DNA of 64,000 nucleotides from the NCBI GenBank assembly GCA_964019415.1, contig OZ025871.1, forward strand, positions 266,501-330,500, given 5' to 3'. Positions 1 to 9,063 of this stretch are shown piece by piece (the stretch's first letter is position 1; every line of letters begins with the position of its first letter). Made by a program: the position numbers and the translations under genes. The stretch comes from Ianthella basta (lineage: Eukaryota; Porifera; Demospongiae; Verongiida; Ianthellidae). Below the pieces are notes generated by a model. It made no database searches. It worked only from the letters and a program-made list of their open reading frames with translations, and was not told the DNA's origin.

Positions 1-35
1 GTAGGGTTTGAATGCACATGTCAGTGCTTGCTCAC

Positions 36-2753
36 CGCTCGCCTGCTGTGCCGCATGGCTGTGGCCATAGACTCCTTTTCTGCTTCTGAAAGGTTTGACT
101 TCTCACAGTGGGTAACGAAAATGGATCTCAGCAAAGTGGGGCCAATCTTTTTCGCAATGTGGCGTTCAAAGATTCCCTCAATGTAGGCAGTCCACGAACT
201 GGCACTGTATGGTGCTCCCCTATCATTCTGTACCAAAGAAAGAATTGAGTTAGAGAACGACAACTGCACTGTGATGGTGATAGCGGTGATTCCGGTGGTG
301 GTGTATACATGCATAGGTGTACCATATATATAGTTATATGTATGTCTTGTACTCACTAAGAAGAGGGCAGTGGTCTGTTGTCCTGCTCCCAGCAGGACCT
401 CCCTGTGGTGACTTAGGTGTATCACAAGGTGACTCAATAGCTGACTGTCATCGTCCAGGGGGAGGAAGTGGTCCCCGTAACTCTTGTGAGTCTTGTAATC
501 GGCCAATAGAAGGTAGGCTTGCCTGCCATCCGTAGTGATGTAGAGGCAGTTTGGCCTCGCTTGGTCCACCACTGGCATAGGTAGTTTGTCGTGGATGGCC
601 ACGTGTAACGTTTGGAACTCCTTTGCACGGCCAGGTGGGAGGGCGGTGTAGAAGAGCATGGCCAGTAGTTTCTGAGACTCCTGGGCCTTTATGCGGGGGC
701 GGGTTGCTCCTTCAAAGAGACCCTTCTGCTCTTTGACTGCGGCCAGAATGTCATCCCTGCATAGAGAAGGGAGGAGGGTAGGGGAGGGTGGCATGGACGC
801 CGTGGAGTAGGTATATGTAAGGCTTTGAGTTGCTCCAATGCAACTCTTTGGTATAGCTTTGACACTTAGCCCACCACTGAAAGTTGTCAAATCCCCCTCA
901 GACTCACCATTCGGCCCACTTCTGCTGTGCTTGCAATGCTTGCCAGCTTCGGCGTGCTGTAGAGGAGACGACCTGCCTACGGCACTGCTCCCCGAGTCTG
1001 CCCACGTTTATGTAGTGCTCCTGCTCGCTGTACTCCTTTCCATCCTTTATGTAGAGGTAGCGTAGGCCATACCTCAGGTTTTCGAGGTATCGTGAAATGG
1101 TGATGCCCTGGAGAGGCTTTTCTTTCAGGGTTAACACGAACCCCTCAATCATTTCAGCGTCCAAGAGGCACTCAAGGGCGGGGCTGGTCTGCTGTTCTTC
1201 TTTTACGTATGCAAAGAAGACTAAGTGTGTGCGAGGGAAAGGGATTAGCGGGTGAGGGGGTCTCAATTGTACAGTGTGTAGACAGACATGATGTGTGATC
1301 TACGTACGTAGTGTGGAGCCTCTGGCATAGTCTGTGTGCGTGGGGATGGGTGGGTAACAAGTGGCAGGTACACTGACTTACGTAGATGGTGCAGCTGTAC
1401 TCTCTCCCATGTGATTGATGCAATGGGGTCCCGGCCCCTCTGTAGGCTGACCGGGTCCGTGAAAAAGCACCTCATTTTGTCCATTTTCTCGCGTAGTGCC
1501 TCATGCTCTGGAGCATGGATATCGAGGTAGCTCCTCGTGCGTCCTCCTTTATTGGAGGCAGTCCCTTGATGCCGCCGTTTGGCTGGTGGCTGGTAGTCGC
1601 TACCACCATCACTGTCACTGCTGCGTAAGAGAGAAGCCGCATATGTAATGCATTTATGCCGCCAATTCACTTGTATGTATGTATGTATGGCTATGAAATT
1701 TCTGTTGCAATGTAAACAGTGTGAGGGAGGTGGGCATGCAGTGTTTCTCTTAAGATGGATGGGTTGGTGTGTGTGAGACCTTGTTGGGGTGGATTGGTGT
1801 GTTGTGGCCGTCTCAGTGGGTGGGTGTTCTGTCCCGGTCTCCGTGGGTGGGTGTTCTGTCCCGGTCTCAGTGGGTGGGTGTTCTGTCCCGGTCTCAGTGG
1901 GTGGGTGTTCTGTCCCGGTCTCAGTGGGTGGGTGTTCTGTCCCGGTCTCAGTGGGTGGGTGTTCTGTCCCGGTCTCAGTGGGTGGGTGTTCTGTCCCGGT
2001 CTCAGTGGGCGAGTGCTCTGTGGACGCCTTGGTGGGTGGGTTCTCGGTGGCCATCTCAGTGGGTTGGTGCTCCGTGGCCGTCTCTGTGGGTGGGTGCTCG
2101 GTCCCAGTATCAATGGGTTGGTGCTCCGTGGGCACTTCAGTGGGCGGGTGCTCTGTCCCCGTCTCGGTGGAGAGGGGGCGAGTCTCGGTAGGCTGGAGCT
2201 CTGTGCCAGTCTCAGCGGGGTAGGGCTGTTGGTGAGCCTCAGTGGGGTGGGGAAGGGTCTCAGGGGTGTGGAGTTGTGGGGGAGTCTCTGTGGGGTGCTC
2301 ATGGATGGATGCACCTCCTTGTCTGCCTGTGGGAAGGTAGGTATAGGTAGGTAGGTAGGTAGGTAGGTAGATGGCTTGGTACTGAAGGTATCAGTGATTA
2401 CTACTTTGGTAGGTAGGTAGGTAGGTAGGTAGATGGCTTGGTACTGAAGGTATCAGTGATTGCTACTTTGGTAGGTAGGTAGGTAGGTAGGTAGGTAGGT
2501 AGGTAGGTAGGTAGGTAGGTAGGTAGGTAGGTAGGTAGGTAGGTAGGTAGGTAGGTATATTAGGTAGGTACGTACGTACGTACATAGGTGGCTTGGTATT
2601 GAAGGTATCAGTGATTGAAACTGTTAGGGATTAAGGTTAGCCGGCCATTGTGGTGTTGTAGGGACTGCTCATACCTCTTTGTGAGCCCTGTGCCGCCAGG
2701 GCAAAAGCCGATTTCCACAGAAGTTTCCAAAAGAGGTCCTCTTCGCCCGCCAT
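36..2753 (-). CDS. Crypton-like tyrosine recombinase gene, exons 1-6 (inverted copy, partial)
   Basis: Exons by homology to units A and B, with GT/AG borders: exon 1 2675-2753, exon 2 1780-2326, exon 3 1382-1620, exon 4 908-1220, exon 5 357-756, exon 6 36-227. Exon 7, which holds the nucleophilic tyrosine and C-terminal domain, lies outside the window. Exon 2 encodes a Thr/Glu/His/Pro-rich tract of nine-residue repeats with one unit more than A or B. Exon 4 is the alpha-helical, SAM-like core-binding region. Exons 5-6 carry the catalytic domain (GRAKE Arg I, YKTHK lysine, LLRSIF Arg II, MRHS). I see no disabling change in the exons present. Function: site-specific DNA strand exchange for its own element. 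Confidence 0.8.
1815..2008 (-). repeat. 27-bp coding minisatellite in YR exon 2
   Basis: Tandem 27-bp units encoding TETGTEHPP, about seven near-perfect copies flanked by degenerate ones. Unit count differs between the three copies of the gene here while the frame is kept. Confidence 0.9.
2335..2590. repeat. (GTAG)n microsatellite in YR intron 1
   Basis: Three GTAG tracts separated by a repeated spacer (TGGCTTGGTACTGAAGG...), ending in GTAC repeats. Units A and B have the complementary CTAC tracts at different lengths. Confidence 0.9.
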
Positions 2754-3227
2754 TGTCAACTTGCGCTTCTTTCTCTTTGGACTAATGCACTGGCTGTATG
2801 GGCGCCTCCTTTTGTGGGCTAGCCTAGACCCCGCCCACAAAATGGTCCCATCTGCATTCCTGGTTGCGACCACAACAACACAACAAACAGCTCCACTGTT
2901 GCGACCACAAATCACAACAAACAGCTCCACTGAGCAAATAACAAACTGATTAATTCCTGGCCTAATGTCCCCCAGGTTGGGCGATGTCATTGCGTTGTCC
3001 CTCCCACAAGATGGCCCCTTGTACGTGCATGCCCTTTGCCATGCATGCCTGTGGTGGGTCGGTGGTGGGTTAGGAATTTAGTTGTTTTTCATTCGAATCA
3101 CACTGATTCCAGCTTACAAATGACAATACAAATAGTGGTTAAGCGTTCCTGTGTGTTTCTCCTATAGCCAAATTATTATGGTGCTCCTTATTTATTTTTT
3201 TATTTATATGAATTTGCTTGAGCAAGC

Positions 3228-3285
3228 ACTGCACTGATGAGCCCCAGAAGGGCGAAACGGCTTCACTATTGAAGCCGTCTGCAGT
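3228..3285 (+). ncRNA. Type I hammerhead ribozyme, array copy 1
   Basis: All hammerhead parts are visible in order: stem I 5' ACTGCA; core CTGATGA (3234-3240); stem II GCCC-loop CAGAA-GGGC; GAAA (3254-3257); stem III CGGCTTCA with a four-base loop and TGAAGCCG; cleavage triplet GTC (3277-3279); stem I 3' TGCAGT, perfectly complementary to ACTGCA. Cleavage is predicted after 3279. Stem I is open, so this is topological type I, the form described for animal retrozymes and Penelope-like elements. Confidence 0.93.
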
Positions 3286-3377
3286 TATTGCATTGTGTGC
3301 GTGTATGTGTGGGTGGGTAGGTGTGGGCGGGTGCTCCAGCGGCGAGTGCGTGTGACTGTGAATTTGCTTGAGCAAGC

Positions 3378-3435
3378 ACTGCACTGATGAGCCCCAGAAG
3401 GGCGAAACGGCTTCACTATTGAAGCCGTCTGCAGT
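3378..3435 (+). ncRNA. Type I hammerhead ribozyme, array copy 2
   Basis: Identical to copy 1, exactly 150 bp downstream. Predicted cleavage after 3429, so copies 1 and 2 would release a 150-nt monomer (3280-3429). Confidence 0.93.
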
Positions 3436-3527
3436 TATTGCATTGTGTGCGTGTAGGTGTGGGTGGGTAGGTGTGGGCGGGTGCTCCAGCGGCGAGTGCG
3501 TGTGACTGTGAATTTGCTTGAGCAAGC

Positions 3528-3585
3528 ACTGCACTGATGAGCCCCAGAAGGGCGAAACGGCTTCACTATTGAAGCCGTCTGCAGT
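3528..3585 (+). ncRNA. Type I hammerhead ribozyme, array copy 3
   Basis: Same core and stems, another 150 bp downstream. Predicted cleavage after 3579, giving a second 150-nt monomer (3430-3579). Confidence 0.93.
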
Positions 3586-3677
3586 TTTTGCATTGTGTGC
3601 GTGTAGGTGTGGGTGGGTAGGTGTGGGCGGGTGCTCCAGCGGCGAGTGCGTGTGACTGTGAATTTGCTTGAGCAAGC

Positions 3678-3726
3678 ACTGCACTGATGAGCCCCAGAAG
3701 GGCGAAACGGCTTCACTATTGAAGCC
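3678..3726 (+). ncRNA. Truncated hammerhead, array copy 4
   Basis: CTGATGA, stem II, GAAA and most of stem III are present, but the sequence breaks into the small satellite before the GTC cleavage triplet and 3' stem I. It should not self-cleave. The same truncation is found in units A and B, so it predates their duplication. Confidence 0.85.
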
Positions 3727-4087
3727 CTAATCTTGCCACATCTTGCCTCATCTTGCTATTTCTTGCCTCATCTTTGCAATATCTTGCCTCATCTTGCTAT
3801 ATCTTGCCTCATCTTGCTTTATCTTGCTATATCTTGCCTCATCTTGCCTCATCTTGCTATTTCTTGCCTCATCTTGCAATATCTTGACTCGTCTTGCTAT
3901 TTCTTGCCTCATCTGGCCTCATCTTGCTTAATCTTGCTATATCTTGCCTCATCTTGCCTCATCTTGCTATTTCTTTCCTCATCTTGCAATATCTTGACTC
4001 ATTTTGCCTCATTTGCCTCATCTTGCTTAATCTTGCTATATCTTGCCTCATCTTACCTAATCTTGCCACATCTTGCCTCATCTTGCT
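3727..4087. repeat. Small TCTTGCCTCA satellite inside the hammerhead array
   Basis: About 360 bp of a degenerate 10-bp repeat (TCTTGCCTCA / TCTTGCTATA variants). It splits hammerhead copy 4 from copy 5. Its core resembles the TCTTGCCAAA module of the 30 kb satellite starting at 34060. Confidence 0.9.
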
Positions 4088-4132
4088 TGTGCGTGTGACT
4101 GTGCATGCGTGTGACTGTGAATTGGCTTGAGC

Positions 4133-4190
4133 ACTGCACTGATGAGCCCCAGAAGGGCGAAACGGCTTCATTATTGAAGCCGTCTGCAGT
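4133..4190 (+). ncRNA. Type I hammerhead ribozyme, array copy 5
   Basis: Complete: ACTGCA, CTGATGA, GCCC/GGGC stem II, GAAA, eight-bp stem III with TTAT loop, GTC, TGCAGT. The surrounding spacer has diverged (ATTGGCTTGAGC upstream, TACAGCATTGTTTGC downstream). Confidence 0.92.
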
Positions 4191-5714
4191 TACAGCATTG
4201 TTTGCATGTATGTGTGGGTGGGTGGGTAGGTGTGGGCAAGAGTGAATGCATGCATGACTGCATACCAAGGCCATCAAGTATCAACTGCATGCATGTGCAT
4301 GTTCTCCACTTGCCTTATGACCACCTTCGGCCATATTGCATGCAAGATAAAATTATTATTATGATAGTGCGCTGTGGTTGCGTATATGCTATGTAAGGTG
4401 GCCTCGCATTGCTGCCAGCACGAGCCTTTGCAGACAAGGGAGCACCAGCATGTCGGGAGGGTAGAGGCAAGTGCCAGGAGTGTGGCCACTCCGCCAGATG
4501 ACCTCCCCCTGGAGTGTAATGCGAACGAACGCCTCGTAACGATGACCTCGTCGTATGGGCGCCGTCAAATCGTCATCAAAACCGTCAAAACACACAAAAA
4601 CTAAGAGACAACTATCACACACGACTGCTAATCTAACCCCGAAGCCCTGTTCAAACCGCTGTCGGCGAGCTAGAGCCCTAACGCCCGATTTTCAGCCTGG
4701 ACACGGGTCCAGGACAGAATGGGAGCGAAAACCGACATCACCGACGACAGATCTGCTGTTGAACCATCCAGACGCGCACAGAACACTGGAAAACACACAC
4801 GCATACCCACGCCTGGAAAACACACACGCATACCCACGCCCGACTCTTTTTTAAGACTGCCGCGACATGGGTGCAGCACCCATGTGACCCTTGACCCCGC
4901 TATACCTTATGTACAGGGACAAGGCAGACAGCCTTGTGCTGCACGGCGATGAAGCAGTCCAAGCGCCTAAACATCACACACCAAGACTGATCTCCTATGG
5001 CTATCGAATGAAGCTAATTTCGTGCAGAAGCCTTTCTGCGTTTACCGGGCAGGCGACGCCGATTTTGCAGAAGACGGGGGCTGCAGCCATTTATGCGATT
5101 GCGCAATCCGGGAGCTGCAACAAAATACTATTCGACCGAGCAGCGCTTTTCCAAAGGTATGCAGCAAGCCGTATGTGCATAACATTAAATATTACTGGTG
5201 AACACTCTCCTGTCCACCAGAGTCATGTGCTGTTGAATGTGAATGTGCATGTGCAAGCAAATATGCCGTGTTCAGTTTAATATATGGTAATAATATATAG
5301 TATTATCCCTATCCTTTTTAATTTGTGCAGTGCTGCATTGGACCACGTGGTGTCCTAGTACCTATGGGTACGGTGCACTTAAATATTTATTGATATTGAT
5401 ATTTATTGATATGCAAGCTACATTAATTACTCAAGCTGTTATATTAGATCAATTGCACTAATCAACAGGGACTCCTGCAGCTCATGCAAATACCTCAGGT
5501 TAATATAGACCATTAGTGCAACAAATAATTAAATGATTTAAAGGGTTACACCAATTGCAAGAAGGTGCAGTGCGGTTGTGTGCATGCAATGAATGGTGCA
5601 AGTCTCAATTAAATGTGTTCTATGACTCTCTTTGCTTCTCCATCACGTAGGACAATAAAACGGTTCCAGTCAGCTGCAGACCTGCAGATAATGTCGGAGA
5701 GAGCTACAATACTA

Positions 5715-5716
<2 letters not shown>
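4191..5716. other. Middle of the unit, no assignable gene
   Basis: Contains a GCATGCATG-rich stretch (4240-4310), a self-complementary 19-mer CATGGGTGCAGCACCCATG at about 4866-4884, and a 129-codon open frame at 4891-5280 (+) that is open in all three unit copies. The frame has no motif I recognise, and conservation among near-identical copies is weak evidence of coding. The rest (5281-5716) is AT-rich and featureless. Confidence 0.5.

Positions 5717-5762
<46 letters not shown>
5717..5762. repeat. (CA)n microsatellite
   Basis: Pure CA run bordering the hammerhead at 5809-5869; the matching TG tract in units A and B has a different length. Confidence 0.95.
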
Positions 5763-5764
<2 letters not shown>

Positions 5765-5808
5765 GGACATGTGCACAGTAATGCATAATGCATACCCTAT
5801 AATAGGGA

Positions 5809-5869
5809 ACTGCAGACTCTGCTACTACAGTAGCAGAGTTTCAGCCTCTTTGGGCCTCGTAAGTGCAGC
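5809..5869 (-). ncRNA. Hammerhead of the dinucleotide-associated family, altered core
   Basis: On the reverse strand: GCTGCA stem I, then CTTACGA where units A and B have CTGACGA, stem II GGCC/GGCT, GAAA, nine-bp stem III (CTCTGCTAC / GTAGCAGAG), cleavage GTC, TGCAGT. The G-to-T change hits an invariant core base, so this copy is probably inactive while its unit A and B counterparts look intact. Confidence 0.8.
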
Positions 5870-5891
5870 GTACCCCATGCAGTTGAACACC

Positions 5892-5893
<2 letters not shown>

Positions 5894-5963
<70 letters not shown>
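5894..5963. repeat. (CA)n microsatellite
   Basis: About 35 CA units immediately beside the dinucleotide-family hammerhead. Confidence 0.95.
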
Positions 5964-5966
<3 letters not shown>

Positions 5967-6616
5967 CACACACTCGCTCACAGACTGACTCGCTGACTCA
6001 CTCACTCACGTGTGCAACATACCACACTTATACTCACGGATACAGTGCCTTTGCATTAGCAGTCCCTAACTGGATGGTTGTAATCGGTATGAGTAATCGA
6101 TAATCGAGCTAGCGACTCTTTATGGCAGCTACAAGTCTAGTTCAAGCAGTGACAATGGGAACTAGGAAGAATGGCTAAAGCTCTCAACAGAACGACATCA
6201 CTAGCTTGACTATCAGTTACCAATAGCTGATTTCAACCATTCAGTCAGGACAACCGGCCCTACTGTACACATACATTCACACACAATAGCTATACCTCGC
6301 TCAAGTGTGTGATGCCTATGTGACATCTCCTACACGCATACCCATATATATGTATGTATGCACGTATGTATTGTATGTATGTAAGTATGCGCCATTTTAA
6401 CATTGGTTTGGAAGTTGGAATTTGATCAAGAAGATGGCCGTCTCATCTCCTAGGCCAGGGTGAGCTCGTCGGTTTGCTCGCTGAAGCCCACCCTGCGAGC
6501 AACTAGGGACGCTATCAAGCTTCGAGGGAGTCACGGTGAGTCTGCGATCGGCGTGCGTGCGTGTTGGGTGATACTAAGCTTCATCTGTGGCCTGATTGCT
6601 GCTAGGACTCCACCCC
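5964..6616. other. Unit left-arm segment, no gene recognised
   Basis: Counterpart of about 17160-17811 in unit A. Includes GTAT/ATGT-rich simple sequence near 6340-6395 and an AAGATGGCC motif near 6431. A 66-codon frame (reverse-strand in A and B) is open in every copy but matches nothing I know. Confidence 0.4.
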
Positions 6617-6816
6617 NNNNNNNNNNNNNNNNNNNNNNNNNNNNNNNNNNNNNNNNNNNNNNNNNNNNNNNNNNNNNNNNNNNNNNNNNNNNNNNNNNNN
6701 NNNNNNNNNNNNNNNNNNNNNNNNNNNNNNNNNNNNNNNNNNNNNNNNNNNNNNNNNNNNNNNNNNNNNNNNNNNNNNNNNNNNNNNNNNNNNNNNNNNN
6801 NNNNNNNNNNNNNNNN
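6617..6816. other. Assembly gap (200 N)
   Basis: Exactly 200 Ns, a fixed size used by scaffolding software. The left flank is unit left arm and the right flank is the last exon of another YR gene, so true distance and continuity are unknown. Confidence 0.97.
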
Positions 6817-7018
6817 GAAGGTCTTGCGGATAAACCAGACCGACCTTAGCTACCTGCCCTTTCAGGATATCGGTGGTAGCAACTACCGCTGTACAGCAGG
6901 TCGGCTTGGGAAAGCGGCGCGAGACCGGATCGTGTTTCCGGTTGGGGTGAACTACAACCCCGACACCAAACTCTACACACTGCTATCTGATAACATTGAC
7001 ATCCACAATGCCATCTAA
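6817..7018 (+). CDS. C-terminal exon fragment of a second YR gene
   Basis: Entered from the gap with the frame open to a TAA at 7016-7018. It aligns with the C-terminal part of the unit A/B recombinase: KVLRI versus KVMRI, SYLPFQDIGG versus RYLPLNHVGG, IVFPVGVNY versus WVYPVDFQY, LYTLLSDNIDIH versus TYQLLSTPTEIH. The divergence puts it in a different subfamily from units A and B. It could be the 3' end of the same subfamily as the 5' exons at 14791-16160, but the order and gap do not show this. The fold of this beta-rich-looking domain is not something I can assign. Confidence 0.65.
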
Positions 7019-7299
7019 CAGTCACCACACACACTTGCAGTACCACCCCCATCTTAAATGCATGTTCAGACGGGCCATGTAAACCCACATTTTCTTGCTG
7101 ATTGAAGGAATTATTACAAATTCCTTCAATCACAATTTATGTAATTTAATTGAACAATATCCAATATCTATGCCCCAATAACTGATTATAGATCCCGTTG
7201 CCATGGTAACGTGCATCTAAACAATGTTTCTAAACGTCGTAGACACCCCGGGTGTTGTTCCGCGCCGTGGTCTATTTCGACTAGCCGTGTTCTAATTCG
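7019..7299. other. Intergenic, nothing recognised
   Basis: Unique AT-rich sequence with a short inverted pair GAAGGAATT / AATTCCTTC near 7105-7130. Confidence 0.5.
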
Positions 7300-7465
7300 A
7301 CGCGCGGCATTCGCGCCTATGCTCTAAATAGCGATTTAGAGCATGGGCGTGGCACGCGCGTCCTTCGCGCTATGCTCTAAATGCCGATTTAGAGCATGGG
7401 CGTGGCACGCGCGGCGTTCGCGCCTATGCTCTAAATAGCGATTTAGAGCATGGGCGTGGCTTGGG
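7300..7465. repeat. Three ~53-bp hairpin repeats
   Basis: Tandem copies of a unit with the perfect hairpin GCTCTAAAT-loop-ATTTAGAGC followed by GGGCGTGGCACGCGCG and TTCGCGC. Hairpins begin at about 7321, 7374 and 7428. Function unknown. Confidence 0.85.
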
Positions 7466-7902
7466 CCCGTGGTCTATAGCAGAGAAACTGCAGCTGCGAT
7501 AACAATAGTAGCTAATTCCACAACATACGATGCACAGTTCGCTCGGCTTACTTGTTTCGTCGACAAACAGAGTAACGCAACAATCCGGCATGCAGCGGCC
7601 TACGAACCAGAGCCGAGAAAGGAACTGGTTACGAGCTGGGGACAGGCTCAGGACACCGCTCTGGGAAACGCTGTGGCTGACGGGGCTGACAGTGAATAAG
7701 CTTACGTTTAGCTTACACGCCGCATCCACTGCCGACCTTTAGAAACGTCTGCTGCGAGATGACAAACCCCATAACCAAACGACGTTTTCTCGGCCATTGT
7801 CAGAAATTGCTAACTACTTCCTGAAGACGCGTGATGACGCAAGTACGAGTAGTTAAACTGATTCGCTGCCGCTCCTTGCCCAATCGTTGGGATCTATAAC
7901 AC
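7466..7902. other. Unassigned sequence
   Basis: Holds only short open frames (longest about 76 codons, 7469-7699 +), none with a recognisable motif or paralogue in the window. Confidence 0.4.
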
Positions 7903-7906
7903 TTAA

Positions 7907-8012
7907 ATGCTGACCAATCGGTGTCTCTGAAGATTTAGACCACTCGGCACTCGGGCGCTTCGCGCCCTCGTGCCTCGTGCTCTAAATCTCAGAGACACCT
8001 CTTGGTCAGCAT
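7907..8012. mobile_element. 106-bp foldback element with TTAA target duplication
   Basis: Near-full-length inverted repeat: ATGCTGACCAATCGGTGTC... pairs with ...GACACCTCTTGGTCAGCAT, around the central hairpin GGGCGCTTCGCGCCC. TTAA occurs immediately outside both ends (7903-7906 and 8013-8016). TTAA duplication is the piggyBac-type signature; the element is a small non-autonomous MITE with no coding capacity. Confidence 0.75.
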
Positions 8013-8582
8013 TTAACTATTACAAAGTAGAAGACCTAGGTTCACAGCACTACCACGCACGCAAGAGAAGACGCACGCACGGACGTAAAAAAATTAAACA
8101 CGCACACAGACCGCACATACAAGCTGTTATTCAGGCTACAATCGTGCATCACAGACTTAATTACAAAAATAATTGCAAAAACTACCATGAACTGTCGAGG
8201 GAGGAAAGAAACAGTTTAAAAATGGTATTAAAGGTAAAAGAAAAAGAACATAATAGAAAAAATCCATCACTAACCTGATCTTGCTGCCCTAGCACATGTT
8301 GTGGCCCAGAGTCCATCCCTCAGGGCGGCCATTTGCAAACATGTGCTTCTTAGTAAAATCATATTCATAGCATTGGACGGCCATTTTTTGGGGTACGTGG
8401 TCATCGAATGACCTCAGAATATAATTAGGGTGTAGAATTAATCATTCTAGTGCATTAAATTTCATAATTAAACACGAATTTTAAAATGCATTCTAACAAT
8501 ATTAATTATAATCATTATTTTAGGATGTAGGAGGAATAAAATAAATGCATATACATGACCGCATGTGTACACAATTTATACC
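8013..8582. other. Unassigned AT-rich sequence
   Basis: A frame up to 8278 (+) encodes a very basic peptide (RKRRRTHGRKKIKH) with no family I recognise; it overlaps the foldback element and is probably not a gene. Confidence 0.35.
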
Positions 8583-8750
8583 GAGATGAACCCGGAAGAG
8601 AATCACCTTAATCCTCCCAAGGGGGTGATAAGGTGGCGGGTGTGTGTTCACCACGCAAGATGAGGAGTGCCATCATGGGAGAACGGGTCTAAGCATCATC
8701 TTTACACTCCCTTGGCGAGGATTAAGGTGATTCCTTTCGGGACCCATCTC
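8583..8750 (+). mobile_element. 168-bp foldback repeat, copy 1
   Basis: Termini form an imperfect inverted repeat (GAGATGAACCCGGAAGAG... and ...CTTTCGGGACCCATCTC) extending through AATCACCTTAATCCTC / GAGGATTAAGGTGATT. A second copy lies at 13870-14038 in the opposite orientation, marking a dispersed MITE-like family. Confidence 0.75.
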
Positions 8751-9063
8751 AGTGTAATCAGCTGCAGGCAGGAATGGCCCTGCCAAATCAGTGCTACTTC
8801 ATTCCTCATGTGCCCGTCATGCGCGGATGGATCCATCTGTGCATTATGGATGCATGCCCAGCATGATCGCACATGGGCGGATGCGATGGGATGCATCCAC
8901 AATGAGTTTGGTACATGCCCACACGCATGCTCCATGCATTAAGGTCAATGCATGAGAATGCACATGAGCATGCCATGCAAGTAAGAGTAATGTACATGGG
9001 CATGTCTGATTGTACATGCACGCATACCCTTCTCCTCAGCTCATGTCATGACAGTGCGCATGA
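8751..9063. other. GATG/CATG-rich degenerate sequence
   Basis: Composition resembles the adjacent 343-bp satellite (GGATGGATCC, GCATGC words) without clear periodicity. Possibly a decayed edge of the array. Confidence 0.4.

Larger units (their letters stand above)
3210..3726 (+). repeat. 150-bp hammerhead tandem array (retrozyme-like)
   Basis: About 3.5 direct repeats of a 150-bp monomer: AATTTGCTTGAGCAAGC, hammerhead, then a GTGTGGGTGGGTAGG-type spacer and GCGAGTGCGTGTGACTG. Tandem DNA copies with a hammerhead per monomer are what is described for metazoan retrozymes and hammerhead satellites. Confidence 0.85.
1..6616 (-). mobile_element. Inverted partial copy of the ~8.9 kb YR/ribozyme unit
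   Basis: Reverse complement of about 17160-23741 in unit A, nearly identical apart from repeat-length differences (one more 27-bp minisatellite unit, longer GTAG and CA tracts). It contains YR exons 6 to 1 (reverse strand), five hammerhead copies (forward strand), the small TCTTGCCTCA satellite, the self-complementary 19-mer and a hammerhead between CA tracts. Its exon 7 lies beyond the window start and its telomere-like left arm is lost in the N gap. The same DNA is therefore present in both orientations within 34 kb. Confidence 0.9.

Noticed and set aside
1755-2354. Long + strand frames rich in GWVFCPGLS and in SVGGCSVPV
   Set aside because: Antisense shadows of the 27-bp coding minisatellite in YR exon 2; the spliced reverse-strand frame explains the region.
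3210-3726. CRISPR-like array
   Set aside because: Whole 150-bp monomers are repeated, spacers are near-identical, there are no cas genes, and the genome is eukaryotic. The repeats are hammerhead monomers.
4891-5280. 129-codon conserved frame as a real gene
   Set aside because: Open in all three copies, but they are nearly identical so openness carries little information, and no motif or codon signal supports it. Kept only as a note in the region entry.
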